A stretch of 64,000 bases of DNA from JBEBVQ01 sp037190845 (GCA_037190845.1 JBBCJI010000011.1:4990-68989), one strand, 5' to 3'; shown: positions 34,921-43,880, counted from the first letter of the stretch. A program made the numbers and translations. The notes: a model not told the origin generated them from the letters alone.

Positions 34921-35919
34921 TTATTTTTTACGCATCTGCACTGCACGTGCTACAAAAGCATCTACCCATTTTTCGATGGCGTGTGTTGCGGCTGCTTTGT
35001 AGTTGCTGCGTGTGGTTTGAATGAGTACGGGTGTTAGTTCTTTGGAAAAGGCAAATTGTTTTGCAAGTCCGCTTCTGGCTTTTGATACATCTTCGGTCAT
35101 AGATGTTGCGTAGGCCATCGGGGATGGCACATCAGTCCATTGGTACAAAAATTCGGGCCAGCCTTTTGTTCCCCAAGCATAAGACAATTGCTTATCCTGG
35201 TTGCCCACCTGGAATTGGGGGTTAATGGCCCAGGTGTATTTTTTCTTGGTCGTAGCCGGAATGTACCAGCCACCGTACACATCTTTGCGTTCGGTAGTTT
35301 TGAGGTCGAGATCAAGCACTACATCTGCAAAATCTACATTTACCTTAAACGATGCTGCCATGCAGTCAAATTCTTTGACAAACTCCACTGAACGTGTTCC
35401 TTTTCCACCTGCAAAACCGGTCATGCCACTGTGTACAATTTTTCCTTTATGTGCGGTTGATACCACCCATTTGTTGCCGCCACTTTCTTTTTCAGTATCG
35501 TCAGCTTTTTCTTCGTCAGCACTAATTTTCTGATAAAAATCGCTGGCGGTCACTTGCGCCCACCCTACCGTATCAATGCCGTTTTCTTTTAGTTTCTTCT
35601 GAAAATAGGCATAAAAATGGTCGGTTAGCTCTTGAAAATCCTCATTGGTAAGGTCGCCATCGGTGGTTTCGAGATAGGCCGTAACTCTTGCACCGGCAAT
35701 TTTCCCGGAGCCTTTTTCTTTTGCAACGGTTTTGGCTGTGGTAGTGAGCTTGTAATTGACCGTAAGCTGGGTAATGGCCAACTTTTTAAGTTTAGGAATG
35801 AGTTTTGATTGTTCCCACTTAAATCTGGCAGCATCAGGGGTCTCTTGGTTTTTTTGTGCCAATAATGGTGTGCTAAGGGCAAAAGTTGCCGCCGTAGCGA
35901 GTAAGATTATTATTTTCAT
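34921..35919 (-). CDS. Exported protein of unknown function
   Basis: A 332-residue protein with a cleavable signal peptide (MKIIILLATAATFALSTPLLAQ). The mature part contains LAITQLTVNYKLTTTAKTVAKEK, a lysine- and acidic-rich segment, and a C-terminal repeat of helices ending VDAFVARAVQMRKK. The YAYFQKKLKENGIDTVGWAQVT stretch hints at a two-domain periplasmic protein. No family is recognised. It is followed by the decayed lipocalin-like gene on the same strand; the DUF6252-like lipoprotein gene lies 80 bases upstream on the same strand, so an operon is possible. Confidence 0.75.
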   Translation of the reverse strand: MKIIILLATAATFALSTPLLAQKNQETPDAARFKWEQSKLIPKLKKLAITQLTVNYKLTTTAKTVAKEKGSGKIAGARVTAYLETTDGDLTNEDFQELTDHFYAYFQKKLKENGIDTVGWAQVTASDFYQKISADEEKADDTEKESGGNKWVVSTAHKGKIVHSGMTGFAGGKGTRSVEFVKEFDCMAASFKVNVDFADVVLDLDLKTTERKDVYGGWYIPATTKKKYTWAINPQFQVGNQDKQLSYAWGTKGWPEFLYQWTDVPSPMAYATSMTEDVSKARSGLAKQFAFSKELTPVLIQTTRSNYKAAATHAIEKWVDAFVARAVQMRKK

Positions 35920-35999
35920 ATTAGTATTTAGATTTTAATATTGAGATATGATAACCGACTTTTCGGACTTCTCCACTTCCGTAATCGGTATATTAGACC

Positions 36000-36539
36000 T
36001 TAGTTCAATTTTACTTTGAATTTGCCCTCTGTAATATGTTTAAGCCCGGGATTAATAGTGCCGGTAGTTCGTATGCCGGCAAATTTGAACGTACCCTCTA
36101 CAACTCCGTTAGCATCGGTGGTAATGGTAAGTGTGCCTGATGAGCCATTTCCGTTATTATCGCGTGCTTCCCATAAGGTTGGCTGGGAATTTTCGGTAAG
36201 GGTATAGCTGGCAAAATTGTTGGCATCAGATTTTTCTCCCAAATCGTAAGTGCCGGGACCAGTATAAGTGTTGCCCAAGTTAAGTTGGAACATTCCATCG
36301 CCGGGGCTTGCAAGTTTTTTTACGGCAACAATTGCCAATGAGTTGGCATTGGGCTTAGATGCTCCGTACACCGCCGGGTTGCTCATGTCTGCCGTAAAAG
36401 ATGTGTCGTCAATTTTTACTGTGAAATAATAATCTTTATCGTTGTCATTATTTTTTTCGTCGATGTTGTTTTTTTTACAAGATGAAAAGGTAATGCCGAA
36501 GCCTATCAGCATTAAAACAGTGTAAGTTAGATTTTTCAT
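36000..36539 (-). CDS. DUF6252-like lipoprotein
   Basis: A 179-residue lipoprotein with lipobox ITFSSC (Cys at residue 21), followed by an Asn/Asp-rich linker. The beta-sandwich part reads YYFTVKIDDTSFTADMSNPAVYG, GMFQLNLGNTYTGPGTYDLGE, SSGTLTITTDANGVVEGTFKF and TEGKFKVKLN, which matches the common Bacteroidota DUF6252-type surface lipoproteins. Function unknown; probably outer-membrane anchored. It precedes the exported protein gene on the same strand. Confidence 0.82.
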   Translation of the reverse strand: MKNLTYTVLMLIGFGITFSSCKKNNIDEKNNDNDKDYYFTVKIDDTSFTADMSNPAVYGASKPNANSLAIVAVKKLASPGDGMFQLNLGNTYTGPGTYDLGEKSDANNFASYTLTENSQPTLWEARDNNGNGSSGTLTITTDANGVVEGTFKFAGIRTTGTINPGLKHITEGKFKVKLN

Positions 36540-36718
36540 TTTTTTTATTTTAAGATTAAATTATTGACAACAGATGATCTTTGCTTTACGACGATATGTT
36601 GTGGCACAATAATCGTGAATATTGGTCCTGGAAGTGTCGCAATTTGGAAAACAGGACAAAATATTTCGTAATAAAGTTGTTGCGACCGGGAATGCGGAGC
36701 GGACAGAAACCGTTGAGG

Positions 36719-37858
36719 TTATTGCGGTTTCGAGGAAAGGATAAATTGTTGCGGGGTTTTACCGGTATACTTTTTAAAAGCCCTGTAAAACGACGAACGG
36801 CTGTTGAACCCCGTGTCGTAGGCAATTCCCTCGATGGTTTCGGTGGGTTTCATGGCCAGTAACCGGCACTTCGAGGTTTCCACCCGTTTTTCATTGATCA
36901 GGTTGAAAAATGATTTTTGGTAGTAGTGGTTTATGGCTTGCGAAACGATGTATTCCGCTATGCCTGTTTTGCTGGAAATCGTTTTTAAGGAAAGGTCAGG
37001 ATCTGTATAAATCAAATCCTTTTCTATCAGTTCGGTCAATGCGAGATAAGCTTCATGATGTTTGTCCGTGAGTACATTTTTTTTCTTTTCGTCGTCATCA
37101 GCCGGGATTTCTTTGTTCACCTCTGTATTTACTTTATTCAACAAATTAAAAGTGGCCGACGTAAATATTGCATTGTGGTGAAAACTAAAGTATAATATGA
37201 AAGCGTACAGTGCATTGACCACGATGGGAAGCAGGATATAATCGACAATATAAAGCGGAAAACAAATGTACAGGCCGACTAAAATGGCATTAAAACACCA
37301 TAACAGCACAATAAACCGAACCATGTAGTGAAATTTGGACTGTTCCAGATTGGAAAGATTGTCATTTAACTGCTTCTTGTACCGGATTATGTCTCGTGTG
37401 ATCACCGAAAAATAGACCAACTGCCAGACGTAAAAGAATACCGTGTACAGAAACATATCCAACGGATAATCTTCGGTGGAAAGTCGCTGTATGTAAGTTG
37501 TTTGTGCCGATGGGGACAGCAAAGCAAAACGTATCGCTAATGTGGTGATGTATAGGAGCAACAATGCGGAGCCAATAAATAAAGTTTTGTTGACCCGAAA
37601 GCCTTTTCCCTGCAACAGGTTGAAATAATAATAGAGTGTAACGGGAAATAATACCGCTACCATTTGTACGAAAAACAGTGAAACGGAAAGTAGCTTTTGG
37701 TAACCTGCCAGAATGAAAATCGTATTGACAAAGTACAGTCCGGGAATTAAAAAGGATATTGCAAGTATTTTATTGGATAAGGCATTCTCCTTTCTAAAGA
37801 AAAGCAAGGCGAACAGAATAACGACATTGATTATGGCTAATATATTTACCGTTAGCAT
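36719..37858 (-). CDS. Membrane-bound AraC-family regulator
   Basis: A 379-residue protein. About 7 transmembrane segments fill residues 1-215, from IINVVILFALLFF to NALYAFILYFSF. A linker leads to a C-terminal AraC HTH (residues about 280-379) with DPDLSLKTISSKTGIAEYIVSQAIN, FFNLINEKRVETSKCRLL and IEGIAYDTGFNSRSSFYRAFKKYTGKTP. Bacteroidota often have such one-component membrane sensors. The signal is unknown. Gene complete and monocistronic. Confidence 0.9.
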   Translation of the reverse strand: MLTVNILAIINVVILFALLFFRKENALSNKILAISFLIPGLYFVNTIFILAGYQKLLSVSLFFVQMVAVLFPVTLYYYFNLLQGKGFRVNKTLFIGSALLLLYITTLAIRFALLSPSAQTTYIQRLSTEDYPLDMFLYTVFFYVWQLVYFSVITRDIIRYKKQLNDNLSNLEQSKFHYMVRFIVLLWCFNAILVGLYICFPLYIVDYILLPIVVNALYAFILYFSFHHNAIFTSATFNLLNKVNTEVNKEIPADDDEKKKNVLTDKHHEAYLALTELIEKDLIYTDPDLSLKTISSKTGIAEYIVSQAINHYYQKSFFNLINEKRVETSKCRLLAMKPTETIEGIAYDTGFNSRSSFYRAFKKYTGKTPQQFILSSKPQ

Positions 37859-37886
37859 ATTTCACAAATGTAGTTTCCTGTTTTAA

Positions 37887-38267
37887 GAAAAACAACTGCT
37901 TTTAAATGCTATTAAAACGGACAAAAGTAAATTACCACAATCGCTTCAAGACTTTGAAAAGCCAATATATGTTATAACTACAAGAAACTATGAAATAAGA
38001 ATTGATGAGAAAGCTGCGTACAAATACAGGTATGCATCTTGGAAAATTAAGAATAGAAAAACCGAACCCGATTTAGTAATTGAAGACGGAGCATTGGAAT
38101 TTCATGGGAGTGGCGGTAATCATACAATCACATTTAACAATAACGATTACTCGTATATTATCTCAATTAACATAATGAGGAGCGAAGGCGATCCCGAAGC
38201 AACAATACAAGTTCTAAAAGAGGATAAAACAATCTTGACGGAAAGTAGAAGTATCAAAAGAAATTAA
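37887..38267 (+). pseudogene. 5'-truncated gene fragment, secreted-like beta protein
   Basis: A frame of 126 codons with no start codon near its left limit, from the stop at 37884 to TAA at 38267. It reads LPQSLQDFEKPIYVITTRNYEIRID, KYRYASWKIKNRKTEPDLVI, FHGSGGNHTITFNNNDYSYII and IQVLKEDKTILTES. The composition is protein-like and consistent throughout, so it is probably the 3' end of a lost gene, cut off at the AraC gene boundary. No family recognised. Confidence 0.55.
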
Positions 38268-38503
38268 TATTGCTGCTAACCCTGTCTTGTGCCAAACGAG
38301 CTGATATATCCTACTTCTCTCATCACCCATTCGCTTTTTTATCGGACAACTCGTTTCAACTTGAAAGTATATCTACTCCCAACGATCTTTTGTCGGAAAG
38401 ATACATTGAAGTAGTACCTCCCGAAAAGCTTATAAAATTTCTTTTTGATGAATAGTTAAAAATGTTCAATTCCTAACATACCCATAGAATTCCACCCCCA
38501 CCT

Positions 38504-38592
38504 CAACCTATTTGCTTTTACTTGTCCAATCCCGTCCCCAAAACAGCCCAAATCAAAAGAAAAACCCTGAAATCCTTACGAGATCAGGGTTC
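38504..38592 (+). repeat. R-family intergenic repeat, copy R1 (with hairpin)
   Basis: CTATTTGCTTTTACTTGTCC ... CCCAAATCAAAA ... AACCCTGA-AATCC...-TCAGGGTT. The final inverted repeat is terminator-like. Related to R2-R5. Confidence 0.7.
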
Positions 38593-38622
38593 GTGTGTGT
38601 TTTTACAAACAATTATTCAAAG

Positions 38623-38973
38623 CTACTTTTTTCTAAAATAGTAAGTATACACAGTCCCATTGACTCCACCACCACCTGAAAAATTGACTAATTCATATCC
38701 CTGCCCCTGAATCTCATTAATTGTAGCCGTAACTTTTTTCGCATTGGATATACTACTATTGGGGTCTTTTACATAGGGTTCCAATTCCTTACTTTCTACT
38801 GTTCCATCAGATTTAGTTACGATTATTACATTCGGTAGGAAGACTGTTTTATGTGCTTCATACGTTTTCATGATTATGAAATCTTTTTTGTCCGACGATG
38901 TGTTTAACGCCATTAACGTAAAAGCTCCAGCGATAGCCCCTGCAATAGTAAGAATTTTGATTTTTGTGTTCAT
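38623..38973 (-). CDS. Small exported protein
   Basis: A 116-residue protein with a signal peptide (MNTKIKILTIAGAIAGAFTLMAL). The mature domain contains MKTYEAHKTVFLPNVIIVTKSDGTVES and a C-terminal INEIQGQGYELVNFSGGGG...YTYYFRKK. That ending recalls small DUF4177-like domains (a ...G-x-E-L-V...Y-Y-F-R-K strand pair), but the match is weak. It is flanked by R-family repeats on both sides, as a single-gene unit. Confidence 0.7.
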   Translation of the reverse strand: MNTKIKILTIAGAIAGAFTLMALNTSSDKKDFIIMKTYEAHKTVFLPNVIIVTKSDGTVESKELEPYVKDPNSSISNAKKVTATINEIQGQGYELVNFSGGGGVNGTVYTYYFRKK

Positions 38974-39069
38974 GTTGTAATTATTTATTTGATTAAATAT
39001 TTAGAGTAAATATAGTTAAAAAATACTCGGCATATACGCCTTAAAGCTACCATACACTAAACATTCTCC

Positions 39070-39253
39070 CCATTGCCAATTTGTTTTTACTTGTCCAATT
39101 TCCGTTTCCCCCAAATGTCCCAAATCAAAAAACAAAAACCCCGAAACAGGATTTTTAGGTTTGGTTTAAGTGCCCGGAACAGTAAATATCAGGCACTAAA
39201 CTTTACGCGTGTTTATACATGAAAAGCTTTACGGGGCAAGGGGTTCATTCTAC
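39070..39253 (+). repeat. R-family intergenic repeat, copy R2 (extended)
   Basis: Core CCAATTTGTTTTTACTTGTCC ... TCCCAAATCAAAAAACAAAAACCC, then a tail (AAGTGCCCGGAACAG ... GGGGCAAGGGGTTC) also found after R5. Confidence 0.65.
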
Positions 39254-39267
39254 TGTACGTATCACCT

Positions 39268-39335
39268 GTTTGCTTTAATTTGATCAAAATCCGTCCGGAA
39301 GTTGTTCGGTTCGTCCCAAAAACATCCCAAAGTTT
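39268..39335 (+). repeat. R-family intergenic repeat, copy R3 (degenerate)
   Basis: CACCTGTTTGCTTTAATTTG ... GTCCCAAAAACATCCCAAA; a diverged copy directly after R2. Confidence 0.45.
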
Positions 39336-39429
39336 TAGGTGATAATTTGTTTGACTCATGCTTTATTCCGTATGTCCGTATTTGCTAAATATGGACATTT
39401 GTAGTATTTTTGAAGAAAGGAGTTTTGCT

Positions 39430-39663
39430 ATGAATGTTAGTCTCACCGAAAAGCAGGAAAGATATATACAGGCACAATTGGCATCCGGCGATTATCAGAA
39501 TGCCAGTGAACTGGTACGTGACGCATTACGTTTGCATGAAGTGTACCGTAACAAGGTTCTGGATGAGCTGCGGGTAGATATCAGGAAGGGTTGGGAAGGT
39601 GAGATCAGCAACCGTAGCGTGAAAGACATTGTTGCAGCAAAACGCAAATCCCGTAATGCTTAA
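39430..39663 (+). CDS. parD: ParD-type antitoxin
   Basis: A 77-residue ribbon-helix-helix antitoxin from ATG 39430 (AGGAG lies 8 bases upstream; the in-frame ATG 72 bases earlier is unlikely). The RHH domain is MNVSLTEKQERYIQAQLASGDYQNASELVRDALRLHE (read in parts), the usual CC2985/ParD arrangement. The C-terminal part (IRKGWEGEISNRSVKDIVAAKRK) would wrap the toxin. It is followed 3 bases later by parE. It should neutralise ParE and repress the operon. Confidence 0.9.
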   Translation: MNVSLTEKQERYIQAQLASGDYQNASELVRDALRLHEVYRNKVLDELRVDIRKGWEGEISNRSVKDIVAAKRKSRNA

Positions 39664-39666
39664 ACG

Positions 39667-39981
39667 ATGGCGGAATCTCATCATTCCTATGTGCTTTCGC
39701 AGGAAGCCGACAAAGACCTTGAAGGTATATTTGACTATACCGCCGATAAATTCGGTGTCAGCCAGGCCATCGCATATGTGAGCAGTTTTGATGAAGTTTT
39801 TATCCATCTGTCTGCCAACCCGAAACTTGGCAGGGAACGCAATGAAATAAGGCAGGGACTGCGAAGCCTTGTAAAAGAAAGCCATGTCATATTTTACCGC
39901 ATCATGAAAAACAACATCCGGATTGTCCGTGTGCTGCACGCCAGTCGTGATGTTGTGAATTTTATTCCACCAATAGGTTAA
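39667..39981 (+). CDS. parE: ParE/RelE-superfamily toxin
   Basis: A 104-residue toxin of the ParE branch: SYVLSQEADKDLEGIFDYTADKFG, AIAYVSSFDEVFIHLSANPKLGRERNEIRQGLRSL and VIFYRIMKNNIRIVRVLHASRD. ParE toxins poison DNA gyrase, RelE toxins cleave mRNA; the GLRSL...HVIFYR...RVLH motifs favour ParE. It is coupled to parD (3 base gap). Confidence 0.92.
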   Translation: MAESHHSYVLSQEADKDLEGIFDYTADKFGVSQAIAYVSSFDEVFIHLSANPKLGRERNEIRQGLRSLVKESHVIFYRIMKNNIRIVRVLHASRDVVNFIPPIG

Positions 39982-40053
39982 GGGTCATAGAGAGCTGTTG
40001 ATGAAGAAGAGCAATTCCGGTTGAAGTGTATCGGTGATTCTTTTCCTGATTTG

Positions 40054-40245
40054 GAACATGGCGTTTTTGTTCTCTGCCAGTGAAATGATCAATTGATTTA
40101 CGAATTCTCATTTTAAGCGTTCAACAATGGGTACAGCTCTGCCATGATGACGGTGTGAGCATGAGATGTGTAAGCAACCTTATTGGCTGGGCTGGATGCC
40201 TGAAAGGGTAATTCAATCAGATGTTTGTGCTTCGATCCGGATCAT
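40054..40245 (+). repeat. S-family direct repeat, copy S1
   Basis: About 192 bases starting GAACATGGCG and ending TTCGATCCGGATCAT, repeated at 42854-43051 in the same orientation, with estimated identity near 75 percent. Confidence 0.7.
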
Positions 40246-40423
40246 CGCCGCATTTGGCAAACTTAAAATCCTGATTTGAAACAATAAAATGTTTTGTGGA
40301 AGTAAATCAATGAAATTGAGGAGATTGTTTAAGGGGTGGTTTTTCTGTTTAGGTATTTTCCAAATTTCTTATTTTTGGATACATTGGTGCTAGTGACTTT
40401 AGCCGAGTGGTCGGTTATCCCTT

Positions 40424-40975
40424 ATGGTTTCAGCACACAAGAATGGTTTGGATATGATGATAATTGCTTCAGCAAAGAAAGTACTTTCTGGGAACCTAAA
40501 GCAGAATAGGCAAACGTATTTAATCGTTTTGTTTATCGCTTTGGCTGTTGTCGGAATAAGCTTCTTTTTTTTGGGTGAATTTGCAATATTCCTGTTATTG
40601 GGTATTTTTTTTGTGGTACCATTGATTATGCATATCAATTCTCTAAAAGAAGTACTGCCGTTTGTAGCATGGGTGGACAATGGGGAGTTACATTTTGATT
40701 ATTATACAAAAGATGAGAATAATAACAAGGAAAGACATCTTGTTTCATTCTTGTTACAAAGCATTCGTGCATATACTGTCCATTCTTTTTTGAAAGGCAC
40801 ACCAGCGTTTATAGAAATTACATTTGACACGGGTTATCAGATGGGCAAAAGCAAACCTATCTATATAGAAGAGCTAAGTGGGGATGAAGCAAACAAACTA
40901 ACTTCTTTCTTGGATAGTTTGATGATTAAGCGCAAAAAAATGGAAGGGCAAAAACAACAAACCATCACCGATTGA
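40424..40975 (+). CDS. Two-helix membrane protein, unknown function
   Basis: A 183-residue protein with a hydrophobic hairpin at residues 28-70 (TYLIVLFIALAVVGISFFFLGEFAIFLLLGIFFVVPLIM, read in parts). A soluble domain follows: FVAWVDNGELHFDYYTKDENN, YTVHSFLKGTPAFIEITFDTG and a basic tail. The PH-like alternation of charged beta strands after two membrane helices recalls bacterial membrane-anchored PH-type proteins, but this is a guess. It lies between S1 and R4 repeats. ATG 40424 is used; in-frame ATGs lie at 40454 and 40457. Confidence 0.7.
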   Translation: MVSAHKNGLDMMIIASAKKVLSGNLKQNRQTYLIVLFIALAVVGISFFFLGEFAIFLLLGIFFVVPLIMHINSLKEVLPFVAWVDNGELHFDYYTKDENNNKERHLVSFLLQSIRAYTVHSFLKGTPAFIEITFDTGYQMGKSKPIYIEELSGDEANKLTSFLDSLMIKRKKMEGQKQQTITD

Positions 40976-41014
40976 ACAATTTTCAATTCTATTCTCCTCT
41001 TCAAAAATCCACTA

Positions 41015-41084
41015 ACCCATTTACACTTACTTGCTCAAACCCCGTCCCCCCAAACGCCCTAAATCAAGAAACAAAACCCTGATA
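41015..41084 (+). repeat. R-family intergenic repeat, copy R4
   Basis: ACCCATTTACACTTACTTGC ... CCGTCCCCCCAAACGCCC ... AAATCAAGAAACAAAACCCTGA; it lacks the second half of the hairpin. Confidence 0.55.
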
Positions 41085-41110
41085 TGGATTTTCGCCACCA
41101 GTGTATAACT

Positions 41111-42793
41111 CTATTGATATAAAATTTTACCTGCTGAAATGGTATTATCATCGCATATTACTTTATACAAATAAACTCCTTTAGGGTGTTTCGTGATACT
41201 GATCAAATGATCCTTATTTTCAAATGTGATCTCTTGGCCTTGCAAATTATAAATATGAATGCGAACAGCCTTTAGACCGCTGCTTTTTATATAGAACAAA
41301 CCACTACTGTTAGGATTAGGAAATAAAGAAAAATATTTATTTTCTTGTGCAATAGTTTCCGTAGATAGCAATGGTCTATATACAGTCTGAGGAAAGTGCT
41401 GACGCCATATCTGTGTACATCTGTTTATGTCCCATTTAACTATCGTAACAGAATTCATATAAACATCACTTATCCTGCGCGAATCAGATATGCCAACAGT
41501 ATAATAGTCTGTGCCATGTGTAGCGCCGCTTATCAGTTTTGAGGTATCTGTTTGATAGCATTGGAAATCACCAAGTGAGTCAAATTTTGCAAAATAGGTT
41601 AATGATAGACCCGGGGTTAACGTTACCGGTGAGGAATTGGCAAGAAATTGAATATCGTCTTCAATACTGCCAATTACGAAAGAATTATTCAGGTCGTCAG
41701 CACAAATAGAATAAGCTTCATTCCATCTTGGGGAAAGAAGATTCCTGTTAAATTGATACCAGACTGCATCTCCGCTTGTACTACTTGCTTCGATGATATA
41801 TGAAGATTGAACATTGGGTCTGGTTACCACAAAATGACCGTTTGAAACTTCAAGAGTATCCCTAAAACGGCCACAGGCATATAACCGTTGGCTTGGTGAA
41901 ATACTCCCATCTATTAGAGCCGAATGGGCCGTGCTTATTGCCCAATAATTATAGTACCCTCTCAAAAATCCGGGGGATCCGTTACTGTCAAGTTTTGCCA
42001 GAAAAGGATAAAATCCAGACCATTCAAAAACACTATCTCCCAGAGAAATTTTACCATTACCCCATCCCCCGACATATGAGTTCCCGTTAGAGTCCACTGA
42101 AAGGAAATAACATGTTTGGCTACTGGAAGTTGTGCCTGCCAAAGGAGATGCAATCTCTTTAATCCATTCTGCAGATCCGTCAGGCCGTAATTTTGCAACA
42201 AACGTTTTATTCGATGAGGGGTCGCATGTCATAAAGCTAATGGTGTCTAATTGAATTTCATCCCAAAACATACTTGCAAAGTAAACATTGTTCTTATTGT
42301 CGGTACCAACACTCGCTTCTACTGAACTGGCTGTTAATATGTTCCCTCTGATTCGTTTTGTCCACAACAAATTACCGGTAGAATCAAGTTTGATGAGAGT
42401 AGGTTGGTAGTATGATACTCCTCTGTATATAGTCGTGTCGGAACCGAATAAAGAAATAAGAACGTTATTGTCATTGTCGATGGCTAATCCGATAGCGCCC
42501 GGGCATTCCCCTGCACAAGCCATAAGGACACCTGTAATAGAATCTGCCCACAATACAGTTCCTGTCGGTGTGAGTTTGGCAATAAAGTAAGCGGAGTTAA
42601 GGTAATGTTTATCATGAGATGAATCTCCGAGTACAAAAGAGCCTATTGATATGCGTCCATAATATGCCCCCAAAACGTAGATATTCCCATTTTTATCTGT
42701 TTTGACTTTATACGTATTACTCGCCTCATCCGCTACACTATAAAATGGCAAAAGAGATAAGATAAATATCAAATAGTAAGACAAAACCCTCAT
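41111..42793 (-). CDS. SBBP-type beta-propeller protein, T9SS type A cargo
   Basis: A large secreted protein. Start taken at 42793 (MRVLSYYLIFILSLLPFYSVAD), which gives the best signal peptide; longer in-frame starts exist at 42820 and 42829. The body holds SBBP-like repeats (VKTDKNGNIYVLGAYYG, LAIDNDNNVLISLFGSD, LKLDSTGNLLWTKRIRG), consistent with a beta-propeller. The C-terminus is a type IX secretion type A sorting domain: YFSLFPNPNSSGLFYIKSSG, VRIHIYNLQGQ and HPKGVYLYKVICDDNTISAGKIL. It would be exported and anchored at the cell surface. Paralogue of the gene at 45157. Confidence 0.88.
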   Translation of the reverse strand: MRVLSYYLIFILSLLPFYSVADEASNTYKVKTDKNGNIYVLGAYYGRISIGSFVLGDSSHDKHYLNSAYFIAKLTPTGTVLWADSITGVLMACAGECPGAIGLAIDNDNNVLISLFGSDTTIYRGVSYYQPTLIKLDSTGNLLWTKRIRGNILTASSVEASVGTDNKNNVYFASMFWDEIQLDTISFMTCDPSSNKTFVAKLRPDGSAEWIKEIASPLAGTTSSSQTCYFLSVDSNGNSYVGGWGNGKISLGDSVFEWSGFYPFLAKLDSNGSPGFLRGYYNYWAISTAHSALIDGSISPSQRLYACGRFRDTLEVSNGHFVVTRPNVQSSYIIEASSTSGDAVWYQFNRNLLSPRWNEAYSICADDLNNSFVIGSIEDDIQFLANSSPVTLTPGLSLTYFAKFDSLGDFQCYQTDTSKLISGATHGTDYYTVGISDSRRISDVYMNSVTIVKWDINRCTQIWRQHFPQTVYRPLLSTETIAQENKYFSLFPNPNSSGLFYIKSSGLKAVRIHIYNLQGQEITFENKDHLISITKHPKGVYLYKVICDDNTISAGKILYQ

Positions 42794-42853
42794 ATGTGTC
42801 TTTTTGTAAAGATAATTCATAGTTGTCATAAACAGTGTTTCCGTATGAATGTT

Positions 42854-43051
42854 GAACAGCACGTTTTGCTCCCTGCCGGTGAAATGATCTTGGACTTATG
42901 AATTTTCATTTGAAGTGCTTTTAAAGGTTTGACAATGGGTACGGTTCTGCCATGATGCTATTAGGTATGAGATATGTAAACAACTTTGTTGGCTGGACTG
43001 GATGTCTGAAAAGGTAGTTCAATTAGACTTTTGCGTTTCGATCCGGATCAT
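42854..43051 (+). repeat. S-family direct repeat, copy S2
   Basis: Partner of 40054-40245. It overlaps the N-terminal extension of the longest frame at 41111, an argument for the shorter start there. Confidence 0.7.
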
Positions 43052-43281
43052 GGAGTGTTTATTTGCAAATGTGCACTTATTCATTCACTATGATCTGGAA
43101 GCAATTTCGTGGGTTGAAGATGCTAAGGCAATATATTTCCGACAAAATCATCAAATATTGATATTTACTGAAGAGATTAAAAAACTACGTGCACATCGTC
43201 CCCCAACTTAATTTGATCAAATTTGGCAATGGATGGTACTACATTGATTGATCCCATCCCTCAAAACTCCACATCAAACAT

Positions 43282-43450
43282 CACCCACTTGCTTTTACTT
43301 GCCCCAAAACGTCCCAAATCAAAAAACAAAAACCCTGAAATCCTTGCGGGATCAGGGTTCTGAGGTAGGTATTTAGCGCCTGGAACAGGAATTAATGGGT
43401 GCTTAATCTTGAGTATGTTTGAACTGAAATGCCTTTGGGGACAAGGGGTT
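43282..43450 (+). repeat. R-family intergenic repeat, copy R5 (extended, with hairpin)
   Basis: Core CACTTGCTTTTACTTGCCCC ... GTCCCAAATC ... AACCCTGA-AATCC...-TCAGGGTT, then a tail (AGCGCCTGGAACAGG ... GGGGACAAGGGGTTAC) shared with R2. It ends at the HTH copy B gene. Confidence 0.7.
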
Positions 43451-43454
43451 ACAA

Positions 43455-43880
43455 TTATTTCATCATTCCCTTCAACAAAGCAATCTGCTCATCTTTTACT
43501 TTCAATAACTCCGTATTGAGGCGTTTGATTTCCTCCAATGCCTCCATCCATTTTTCAACTGGATTGAAAGTCGGGTAATAATTTAAATGATTACCAGTAG
43601 CATTGTCGTTATTATTAACCGTATTTGTAATTATATTCACCGCCTGCTCTTCATCAAACTTCTGAAAAGCCTCCACGGGTATTTCCAGTACCGCTGATAT
43701 CTGCTGCAGAATGGCAAGATCAATGGTTTCTTTTTGTTCCAGCAGGGAGATCTTCTGCTGGTTCCAGTCATCGCCCAGATCGGCGGCCAGGGCATCCTGC
43801 TTGACGCCCATCATTTCTCGGAAGCGTTTCACGTTGCGGCCTTCGTGTATTCTGTTAGCAGGAGTAGCGGAATGTGTCAT
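43455..43880 (-). CDS. XRE-type helix-turn-helix regulator (copy B, intact)
   Basis: A 141-residue protein with the same layout as the copy at 12096: NRIHEGRNVKRFREMMGVKQ, ALAADLGDDWNQQKISLLE, LAILQQISAVLEIPVEAFQ, KFDEEQAVNIITNT, then a coiled-coil tail (KWMEALEEIKRLNTELLKVKDEQIALLKGM). The N-terminus MTHSATPAN marks a subfamily shared with the frameshifted copy at 21213. The upstream region with TTACACA/TGTGTAA is conserved between the two, so it probably binds its own promoter. Here no effector gene follows; the R5 repeat is directly downstream. Confidence 0.9.
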   Translation of the reverse strand: MTHSATPANRIHEGRNVKRFREMMGVKQDALAADLGDDWNQQKISLLEQKETIDLAILQQISAVLEIPVEAFQKFDEEQAVNIITNTVNNNDNATGNHLNYYPTFNPVEKWMEALEEIKRLNTELLKVKDEQIALLKGMMK

